Under the pieces are notes generated by a model. It was given only the letters and a program-made list of their open reading frames with translations, did not search any database and was not told the DNA's origin. This document shows positions 7,782 to 12,841 of a stretch of DNA of 12,841 nucleotides, one piece after another (positions within the stretch are counted from its first letter, which is position 1; each line of letters begins with the position of its first letter). The position numbers and the translations under genes are program-made. The DNA is from JAUXEH01 sp965602945 (GTDB lineage Bacteria; Acidobacteriota; Aminicenantia; Aminicenantales; Aminicenantaceae): the NCBI GenBank assembly GCA_965602945.1, contig CBFDBC010000096.1, positions 1-12,841 on the forward strand. The letters run 5' to 3'.

Positions 7782-8114
7782 TTAATCTTTTTCTTCTCCG
7801 GATATCGTGGTCTGGCGGTCTGCGATGCGCTGCTCTAAAAAGGCGGACATCAGGTCCAGGGCTTTGCCGATGTTGGGGTGGGACAGGCTGTAGAAGATCT
7901 TGGTTCCTTCCCTGCGTGTGGATACCAATCCCTTGTCGCGCAGGATGTGGAGGTGCTGGGAGAGGTTGGAGGTGTCGATCCCGGTGTACTCGGCCAGATC
8001 CGTGACCGTCCGCTCTCCTTCGCGTAACGTTTCGATCACTATAAGGCGCTTGGAGTGACCGAAGGTCTTGCAGACCTCGGCGTGCATCTCAAAATACTCT
8101 TTGGATTTCTTCAT
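7782..8114 (-). CDS. ArsR-family winged-helix transcriptional regulator
   Basis: The 110-residue protein has the size and fold pattern of ArsR/SmtB regulators. FGHSKRLIVIETLREGE (about 18-34) is the typical opening helix pair, TVTDLAEYTGIDTSNLSQHLHILRDKGLV (split here: TVTDLAEYTGI, then DTSNLSQHLHILRDKGLV, about 36-64) is the helix-turn-helix, and STRREGTKIFYSL (about 65-77) is the wing. The classic ELCVC metal-binding motif is absent, and the only cysteine is C15 near the N-terminus, so arsenic or cadmium sensing by that motif is unlikely. A redox, sulfur-species or other ligand is possible. An AGGGAG ribosome-binding site sits about 7 bases before the ATG. The gene lies inside the cytochrome cluster and has its own promoter, so I infer it regulates these genes and probably itself. 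The family call is strong; the signal is unknown. Confidence 0.9.
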   Translation of the reverse strand: MKKSKEYFEMHAEVCKTFGHSKRLIVIETLREGERTVTDLAEYTGIDTSNLSQHLHILRDKGLVSTRREGTKIFYSLSHPNIGKALDLMSAFLEQRIADRQTTISGEEKD

Positions 8115-8115
8115 A

Positions 8116-8132
8116 GAATCTCTCCCTGATTC
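8116..8132. promoter_or_regulatory. Inverted repeat around the arsR ribosome-binding site
   Basis: GAATC and GATTC arms (8116-8120 and 8128-8132) surround a 7-base spacer. On the - strand the spacer is AGGGAGA, the arsR ribosome-binding sequence. The upstream arm also ends the shared ATCTGAAT element. It may be part of an autoregulatory operator or a weak mRNA hairpin presenting the ribosome-binding site in its loop. Confidence 0.4.
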
Positions 8133-8136
8133 AGAT
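8129..8136 (-). repeat. Shared promoter element ATCTGAAT, copy 2 (arsR)
   Basis: This identical copy directly follows the arsR -10 box and lies 15 bases before the arsR start codon. The position suits a repressor site for autoregulation. Confidence 0.45.
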
Positions 8137-8165
8137 ATATTAGACGGGAAAGAAAATTATATCAA
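8137..8165 (-). promoter_or_regulatory. Promoter for arsR
   Basis: On the - strand TTGATA (8165-8160) and TAATAT (8142-8137) are 17 bases apart in the 181-base gap between the 18-heme gene and arsR. The shared ATCTGAAT element (8136-8129) begins directly after the -10 box. Just upstream, ATAATC (8168-8173) and GATTAT (8187-8192) form another inverted repeat with a 13-base spacer. The remaining gap, to 8295, shows a short TCTCTC/GAGAGA dyad at 8263-8281 but no T-run after it. Confidence 0.55.
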
Positions 8166-8295
8166 CCATAATCTCTAAATTAAATGGATTATAAAGCGCT
8201 TATAAACCGGGATTAAAAGCGCGGCGATGTCCCAGGTCTCAACAGCGAACGAGCAGGGGGATTCTCTCCCTGACAGAGAGAGCGGGGGCCGATCT

Positions 8296-10305
8296 TCAGG
8301 GAGTTTTTGTGAGCGAGGCGACCTGTCCGGCCAGCTCGTCCAGCATCTCATCAAAGAACATGGCGTTGTGTATGCCGGAGCTGCCGTCCGTCCGGATTGA
8401 GTAAAAGATCCGCTCGATCTGGGAGAGCTGTTTGCTCTCTTCAGGAGTAAGATTTTCTCTCTTGATATTCCGGATAGCGGATCGAAGCGCCTGTACATTC
8501 TCCCTGAAGGAAGCCTGCCACTCGTCGAACATCTCCTCATAGCCTTCGTCGTGGCAGTCCAGGCATTTTTCGCGGCCGGAACGGAAGATCCTGTCCGCGT
8601 CGTTTAGGTGACAGTCGGTGCATGCCGCCCCGGCTTCGGCCATGATGTCCTTGGGGATCTCAAGGCCCTCAAGCTCGCCGCCTTGATAGAAACGTGACTG
8701 CAGCTCGTGGCAGGTCAAGCACTCCCGGGTCGTGTCCTGGTGGTGGCATCCCGCACACGACTTTTTCGTGGCGATGAATTCCCCGTGGGTCCGCGTATTG
8801 GAATGACAGGCGGAACACTCCAGATTCTCGTTCAGGATGTGTTCCTTGTGGTGGAAATTCATACCGAAGATGCGCGAGGTGTTCTCCTCGATCCCGGCGT
8901 GGCAGTTGGAGCATTGAGTGGGGATTACTTCCGATGCCTCGACAATGGCTTTCGGCCTGTAGGGAGACTCCACTGTGTCCAGGGCTGCAGTGATGGAATT
9001 GAAGGAGGCCCGTATGAGCTCCTGCGAGAATGTCACGTTGTGGACGCTCTTGCCCTTCTCCACGATCTCGATGTTGAGGAGGGCATCCTGCATCAGGGCT
9101 TCTGCTTTGGCCGTGTCTCCGCTCCGGCTCTGCCGTATCTCTCCGGCCGCACGCCGGTAAATGGCCCGGATCTCCGCCAGTTTTTTCGCGGTGGAGGATT
9201 CCCAGGTCTTCATTATGCGGCCGAATCCCGCCCCATGGCAGGATTCACAGGCGTCGGCTTCCGAGACCAGCGTGTCGCTCGTGACCAGGCCGCCGCCGGA
9301 TTCCTCGTGGAACATGTGGCAGCCCTTGCAGCTCAGGCCCTTCTCCAGCATGATGTTGGGCACCGGATGATCCACGCCGCGTCCGCCCTCTCCCGTGTAC
9401 AGGATCTTCTGCGCCTGGTGGTAATCCGTGTGGCAGCTCTGGCAGTCGGCGATGTTCTCGAGGTCCTTTTGGATCTTGTGCTGGATGTCCAGGTGGCACT
9501 GGTTGCACTCGATCTTGTTGAGGGAGATGTGGACGGAGTGCATCAGATCTGTGTCCTCGTATCGTTCGAGCCGTTCCTGCTCCATGTGACATTTGTAGCA
9601 GTTCACGGGGGGGACTTCGCCGTCTCCGATGATGGTGTTGGTATGGCACTTGTCGCAGGCAAATTCCTTGTCGAAGACCAGGGTGTGGTTGTATCGCGAG
9701 GTGCCTTCATTGGTCAGTGTTTCCCGGTTGTGGCAGTGGCCGCAGTCGTCGATCTGGGGATAATGCTCGCTCTCCTTGAAGTGGCAGATGAAACAGGTGC
9801 TCTCGGTCACCGTGATGTGCTCTCCCTGTACGATCTGGGAGTGGCAGCTCACGCACTGGAGCTGTTTGCCCCGCTTGAGATCCTCGAAGTGGACCTTGTG
9901 GTCGAAGACCACGTTGTTGAAGGGGACCTCTCCCTCGAGGAGCCGTTTGTCGTGGCAGCCCGACTGGAGGCAGCTTTCGTCCTTGATCTCGGCCCAGGGC
10001 TTGGATTTCACATAGAGCTTGGTCCAGTAGCGGCCGACCATGACCAGGCCTTCGATCTTTTTTCTGAGCTTGGACTGGATGCCGCCTCCCGGAGGGTAGT
10101 GGCATTTGCTGCATTCGATCTCTTGATGCGTCGAGCTCTCCCAGCTGGCGAAATAGGGCTCCATGTAGTGGCAGGAGGCACAAAATCCCGAGTGGGAAGT
10201 GAACTCCACGGCGGCAACGGAGAAAACCAGGAAGGCCCCGGCCAGGATCGCCAGGATGATCAGTCTTTTTTTAGCTTTCTTGCTCAGGGTTTTTATCTTT
10301 ATCAT
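8296..10305 (-). CDS. Membrane-anchored NapC/NirT-type multiheme cytochrome c (18 heme sites)
   Basis: The 669-residue protein begins with lysine-rich residues and one membrane helix (about 14-34), followed by a NapC/NirT-like start with CASCHYMEPYFASW and CSKCHYPPG (42-73). Seventeen CXXCH sites begin at 42, 65, 151, 171, 188, 217, 236, 267, 288, 326, 353, 465, 497, 517, 529, 562 and 581. An eighteenth site, CLQSGCH (112-118), has the wider CX4CH spacing. Heme pairs recur in a unit HxxH, CxxCH, EHI, CxxCH (e.g. 134-175 and 484-521). Two heme-free helical stretches (about 358-445 and 586-665) look alike, each with a Trp shortly after a CXXCH and ending near a VHN or IHN motif. NapC/NirT proteins oxidise quinols and pass electrons to periplasmic partners; that role is inferred here. 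The gene lies 103 bases after ccsA, with only a weak ribosome-binding site (AGAG) visible. It could instead be a periplasmic conduit without quinol activity. Confidence 0.85.
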   Translation of the reverse strand: MIKIKTLSKKAKKRLIILAILAGAFLVFSVAAVEFTSHSGFCASCHYMEPYFASWESSTHQEIECSKCHYPPGGGIQSKLRKKIEGLVMVGRYWTKLYVKSKPWAEIKDESCLQSGCHDKRLLEGEVPFNNVVFDHKVHFEDLKRGKQLQCVSCHSQIVQGEHITVTESTCFICHFKESEHYPQIDDCGHCHNRETLTNEGTSRYNHTLVFDKEFACDKCHTNTIIGDGEVPPVNCYKCHMEQERLERYEDTDLMHSVHISLNKIECNQCHLDIQHKIQKDLENIADCQSCHTDYHQAQKILYTGEGGRGVDHPVPNIMLEKGLSCKGCHMFHEESGGGLVTSDTLVSEADACESCHGAGFGRIMKTWESSTAKKLAEIRAIYRRAAGEIRQSRSGDTAKAEALMQDALLNIEIVEKGKSVHNVTFSQELIRASFNSITAALDTVESPYRPKAIVEASEVIPTQCSNCHAGIEENTSRIFGMNFHHKEHILNENLECSACHSNTRTHGEFIATKKSCAGCHHQDTTRECLTCHELQSRFYQGGELEGLEIPKDIMAEAGAACTDCHLNDADRIFRSGREKCLDCHDEGYEEMFDEWQASFRENVQALRSAIRNIKRENLTPEESKQLSQIERIFYSIRTDGSSGIHNAMFFDEMLDELAGQVASLTKTP

Positions 10306-10327
10306 TGTTCTCTGCTTTGATTTTATT

Positions 10328-10335
10328 ATTCAGAT
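10328..10335 (-). repeat. Shared promoter element ATCTGAAT, copy 3 (18-heme gene)
   Basis: This identical copy lies 23 bases before the start codon of the 18-heme cytochrome gene. The -10-like sequence next to it (CAATAT) is weak and I see no good -35 box, so this gene may depend on readthrough from ccsA or on an activator. Confidence 0.4.
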
Positions 10336-10343
10336 ATTGATTT

Positions 10344-10367
10344 TGAATGCTACGAGTTTCGCATTCA
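10344..10367. promoter_or_regulatory. Inverted repeat upstream of the 18-heme cytochrome gene
   Basis: TGAATGC (10344-10350) and GCATTCA (10361-10367) form a perfect 7-base inverted repeat with a 10-base spacer in the 103-base gap between ccsA and the 18-heme gene. Arm length and spacing suit a dimeric regulator. No T-run follows, so a terminator is unlikely. Confidence 0.4.
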
Positions 10368-10408
10368 GCGTTTATCTTATCAAAGTGAAATCATCGGGTC
10401 CCGTGCGC

Positions 10409-11227
10409 TCATTTGTAACTGTGGAGTCCGGCCAGGAGGTAGTTCACACCGAAGTAGGTGAACAGCGCGGCCAGGAATCCCAGGATGGCGATGATCGCGG
10501 AGCGGCGCCCCTTCCAGCCCATGACGACCCGGGTGTGCAGGTAGAGGGCGAACACGAACCAGGTGATGAGGCTCCAGACTTCCTTGGGGTCCCAGCTCCA
10601 GTAGGTGCCCCAGGCTTTGTAAGCCCACACCATGCCGAAGACCAGGCCCCCCAGCGTGAACAGGGGGAAGCCGATGGCTATGCAGCGGTAGCTGACGGAA
10701 TCGAGCTTCTCCGATGAGAGCGCCCCTTCCTTGGCCGTTCCTTTTTTCTCGCGGGCGTCGGCGATCAGGTACATGATGCTGGTCACGAAGGCCACGGCAA
10801 AGAAGGCCTCGCCCAGCATGGTGACCGAGACATGCAGCCAGAGCCAGTAGCTCTGGAGCGCAGGGACCAGCGGTGTGGCATTTGAGGGCATCAGCGGGGA
10901 CGAAGCCAGGGCCATGAGGCCGATCACGATCAGCATGAAGTAGGGGCCGGCCTTGCGGATCTTGAACTTGCCCTCGATGACGGCATAGGCCAGGATGGCC
11001 GACCAGGCCAGGAACGAGAGGGACTCGTACATGTTGGTGAAGGGGGCGTGCCCACTCTGGATGGTGCGAAGGATCAGCGCCGCCGTGTGTATGACCAGTC
11101 CCAGTACAGACAGTGTGAATCCCATCTTGGCCAGGCTTTCCTTCTTCCCGAACAGGAAAGCGAAGTAGAAAAATGCCGCCCCGATGTAGGTCAGGAAGGC
11201 TAAAGCGAACAGGGTGGACTCGTTCAT
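10409..11227 (-). CDS. ccsA: Cytochrome c biogenesis protein CcsA/ResC (System II heme handling, WWD domain)
   Basis: CcsA is the polytopic membrane protein of System II cytochrome c maturation; with ResB it moves heme across the membrane and attaches it to CXXCH sites. The 272-residue protein is almost wholly hydrophobic helices. It has HAPFTNMYESLSFLAW (about 60-75), the tryptophan-rich WWD motif WGTYWSWDPKEVWSLITWF (206-224), and four histidines in the expected places (H47, H132, H231, H269) for heme binding. Its ATG overlaps the resB stop codon (ATGA, 11227-11224), and GAGGAG within the resB end lies 6 bases before it, so the two are translationally coupled. Names vary: this family is also annotated CcsB in some databases. 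Position before a gene with 18 heme sites suggests it supports these cytochromes, although it may serve the whole cell. Confidence 0.93.
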   Translation of the reverse strand: MNESTLFALAFLTYIGAAFFYFAFLFGKKESLAKMGFTLSVLGLVIHTAALILRTIQSGHAPFTNMYESLSFLAWSAILAYAVIEGKFKIRKAGPYFMLIVIGLMALASSPLMPSNATPLVPALQSYWLWLHVSVTMLGEAFFAVAFVTSIMYLIADAREKKGTAKEGALSSEKLDSVSYRCIAIGFPLFTLGGLVFGMVWAYKAWGTYWSWDPKEVWSLITWFVFALYLHTRVVMGWKGRRSAIIAILGFLAALFTYFGVNYLLAGLHSYK

Positions 11228-12576
11228 TTATGGCTCCTCAGGTCTTCCAGGATGGTGTCGAATTCCGTCTGAAAGGCGTATTTATTCTTGGTGGCGATGC
11301 CGCCGGCCGTGACCTGGACACGGTCCTGCTCTGTTTCCAGGGCCACGCGGACCTCGGACGGGGGCCAGAAAAAGGCCACGAACAGGCCCAGCGTGAGCAG
11401 GATGCAGCCCGCCCATATGAAGTTGACTCCCGGATCCCTGGCCATCTCGATCCCCGAGTACTGCGTGGAATCGAGGCTCTGGAACAGGAAGGAGAATTCG
11501 TGCTCCTTGTCGGAGTGCATCTGGCCGAAGTCCGGGTACCGGGAAAACACCCAGGCTGCGAATATCCGCTCCCCCTGCTGCCGGCCTTCGATCAGCACGG
11601 CCGGGTTGTTGGGCTGGGCGGAACGCGAGGCCACGCGGCCGTCCTCTCCGATGATGAAATCGGGGACGAAGCTGACGATCTCCACCTCGGTCTCTCCGTC
11701 GCTCAGGAGTGACTTCTCTTCCAGTCCCAGGTTGAGCTCGTCGCCGAACTCGGGGTCGTCCTTTTTCTGAGCCAGGATCTCGAAGCGGGGATTTTCCCAA
11801 TCATAACCATACTGGCTCTGGTAGAACATGAAGCCCCGGAAAGAAAGCGGATGGTTGACCTCGATCGTCTGGGCGCGGATCTCCTGCCCGTCCTCCAGCA
11901 CCGTGAGGGTGCTCTTCCAGTCCTTAACCGCGCCGCTGGGGTAGTAATCGGTCTGAAATTTGTCCAGCCTCAGGCTGATCCCGGCCTCGGGTACTTCGAG
12001 GGTCCGGCCCTCGTGTATGGTGAGCATGCGCCGCATGCCTGTGAAGCCGCTTATGATGCCCCCGGCCAGGATGATCAGGAGCCCCACGTGGACGATGTCG
12101 GATCCGAACAACCCTGCGATCTTCTTTTGTGCCAGGATCGAAAGACGTCCATCATGGCTTGCCTGCCGCGTCCGGAAGTGCCGGGACTTGAGTGTGGACG
12201 TGACCTTCTGGGCCGCCTGCTCGAGGTTTCCCTTGAGCTTCACAGCCCCGCTTGTCTTCAGGGTCTGGATTTTTGCGGGCTCGCTCTCCACCCGTGGCCG
12301 GAAGGCCCTGCGCCACTTGGCTCCGAACCGGGTCAGCGTGCACACAGCCGTGTTGAAGGAGAACAGAAACAGCAGGCCCATATACCACCAGGAGTGGTAG
12401 AGGTCGGTGACCTCGAGCTGGATGAGCAGGGGGGCGAGCCGGCCGTAGCGTATGGCATATTCCGCATCCGTGCGAAGCTGCGGGACCAGCGTCCCCAGGA
12501 TTGAGGCCAGAGTGATGATGATCAGCAGTATTATGGCCATTTTGACGGAGCTGAAATAGTTTAATATGAACTTCAT
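11224..12576 (-). CDS. resB: Cytochrome c biogenesis protein ResB (System II)
   Basis: ResB (Ccs1) partners with CcsA to form the System II cytochrome c synthase. The 450-residue protein has membrane helices at about 11-31, 60-80, 158-177 and 385-403, with a large periplasmic domain between the third and fourth. Family features include the SSVKMAIILL start, the FNTAVCTLTRF stretch after helix 2, DIVHVGLLIILAGG with H163 in helix 3, NHPLSFRGFMFYQS (about 241-254), and DPGVNFIWAGC before the last helix. It is the first gene of the - strand series and has its own promoter 36 bases upstream. Its ribosome-binding site is weak: GGGA lies about 12 bases before the ATG. Confidence 0.92.
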   Translation of the reverse strand: MKFILNYFSSVKMAIILLIIITLASILGTLVPQLRTDAEYAIRYGRLAPLLIQLEVTDLYHSWWYMGLLFLFSFNTAVCTLTRFGAKWRRAFRPRVESEPAKIQTLKTSGAVKLKGNLEQAAQKVTSTLKSRHFRTRQASHDGRLSILAQKKIAGLFGSDIVHVGLLIILAGGIISGFTGMRRMLTIHEGRTLEVPEAGISLRLDKFQTDYYPSGAVKDWKSTLTVLEDGQEIRAQTIEVNHPLSFRGFMFYQSQYGYDWENPRFEILAQKKDDPEFGDELNLGLEEKSLLSDGETEVEIVSFVPDFIIGEDGRVASRSAQPNNPAVLIEGRQQGERIFAAWVFSRYPDFGQMHSDKEHEFSFLFQSLDSTQYSGIEMARDPGVNFIWAGCILLTLGLFVAFFWPPSEVRVALETEQDRVQVTAGGIATKNKYAFQTEFDTILEDLRSHK

Positions 12577-12611
12577 GGATAATGGTCCCTTGTCTAGACT
12601 AATATCGAGAA

Positions 12612-12640
12612 ATTATATCGGATTTATGCATATTTAGCAA
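12612..12640 (-). promoter_or_regulatory. Promoter for resB-ccsA
   Basis: On the - strand TTGCTA (12640-12635) and TATAAT (12617-12612) are separated by 17 bases in AT-rich DNA, about 36 bases before the resB ATG. The -10 box is a perfect sigma70 match and the -35 box keeps TTG. It probably drives resB-ccsA and may read on into the 18-heme gene. Confidence 0.6.
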
Positions 12641-12736
12641 TGCTTTAGCGCGTCAACGGACCGATAATTTCATATATTTTTTCTCGGGTCCAGTTAATGC
12701 TTCATCTCCCGACGCCGGGTGCCCGGGAACACAGAG

Positions 12737-12778
12737 GTGTCACTCTTTTTGCCATGGGTTCTGTGGAGTTGGTGACAC
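12737..12778. repeat. Inverted repeat in the right-hand intergenic region
   Basis: GTGTCAC (12737-12743) and GTGACAC (12772-12778) are perfect 7-base inverted arms separated by 28 bases. No gene lies within. It could be a regulatory dyad for a neighbour beyond the window, or an old mobile-element end; nothing else supports either. Confidence 0.3.
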
Positions 12779-12811
12779 AATCATCAAAGTTATCAAAGCC
12801 TGACCCCCAAT

Positions 12812-12841
12812 AAAAAAGGGCGGCCCGAAGGCCGCCCTTTT
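12812..12841. terminator. Strong rho-independent, potentially bidirectional terminator
   Basis: GGGCGGCC (12818-12825) and GGCCGCCC (12830-12837) form a perfect 8-base GC stem with a CGAA loop. It is followed by TTTT to the window end and preceded by AAAAAA, so it can work on both strands. No + strand gene precedes it here, so it most likely ends a - strand gene to the right of the window and insulates the resB promoter. Confidence 0.8.

Noticed and set aside
8191..8207. AAGCGCTT palindrome in the arsR upstream region as an operator
   Set aside because: The perfect part is only 8 bases and the flanks pair only with a shifted base; weaker than the neighbouring dyads.
8263..8281. TCTCTC/GAGAGA dyad after the 18-heme gene as a terminator
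   Set aside because: The stem is weak and no T-run follows on the - strand, so a rho-independent terminator is not supported.
8707..10320. 537-residue open frame on the + strand, antisense to the 18-heme cytochrome gene
   Set aside because: Same cause: low-complexity valine, alanine and glycine translation opposite a gene with 18 heme motifs, signal anchor and clear family features.

Overview
The window looks like chromosomal DNA of a GC-rich anaerobic or facultative Gram-negative bacterium, most plausibly of the former Deltaproteobacteria (Desulfobacterota and relatives). The pointers are multiheme c-type cytochromes in bulk, System II cytochrome c maturation (ResB/CcsA) and a double-length ThyX. 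The lineage is inferred from gene content; no marker gene is present to prove it.

Layout. Positions 1-2131 (+) hold the 3' end of an aspartate ammonia-lyase gene followed closely by a double-domain FAD-dependent thymidylate synthase gene. A 208-base spacer then carries a near-consensus promoter and a palindrome. It leads into a + strand gene (2340-4256) for a protein with 11 CXXCH heme sites fused to a cytochrome b membrane domain. From 4298 to 12576 every gene is on the - strand. In transcription order (right to left) these are resB, ccsA, a membrane-anchored NapC/NirT-type cytochrome with 18 heme sites, an ArsR-family regulator, a tetraheme cytochrome of the c554 type, and a second, larger fusion protein with 19 CXXCH sites and a cytochrome b domain. 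The right edge is a 265-base spacer with a promoter for resB and a strong hairpin terminator.

How it may work together. The four cytochromes encode 52 covalent heme c sites in about 8 kb. Two of them have a C-terminal membrane domain resembling the di-heme b subunits FdnI/HydC, which exchange electrons with quinones. The architecture is comparable to Geobacter CbcL, an inner-membrane quinol-linked cytochrome used in extracellular electron transfer. The NapC/NirT-type protein is a third possible quinol-linked unit, and the c554-like protein a possible soluble shuttle. ResB and CcsA would attach the hemes. I infer a locus that moves electrons between the quinone pool and periplasmic or extracellular partners. 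No catalytic subunit, outer-membrane porin or terminal reductase is visible, so the acceptor or donor is unknown.

Regulation. Good sigma70-type promoters can be read before the 11-heme fusion gene, resB, arsR and the c554-like gene. An identical 8-base element (ATCTGAAT in the direction of transcription) lies upstream of arsR, the c554-like gene and the 18-heme gene. In the first two it adjoins or overlaps the -10 box. It is a candidate target of the ArsR regulator. I saw no tRNA, rRNA, CRISPR array, transposase or recombinase gene.
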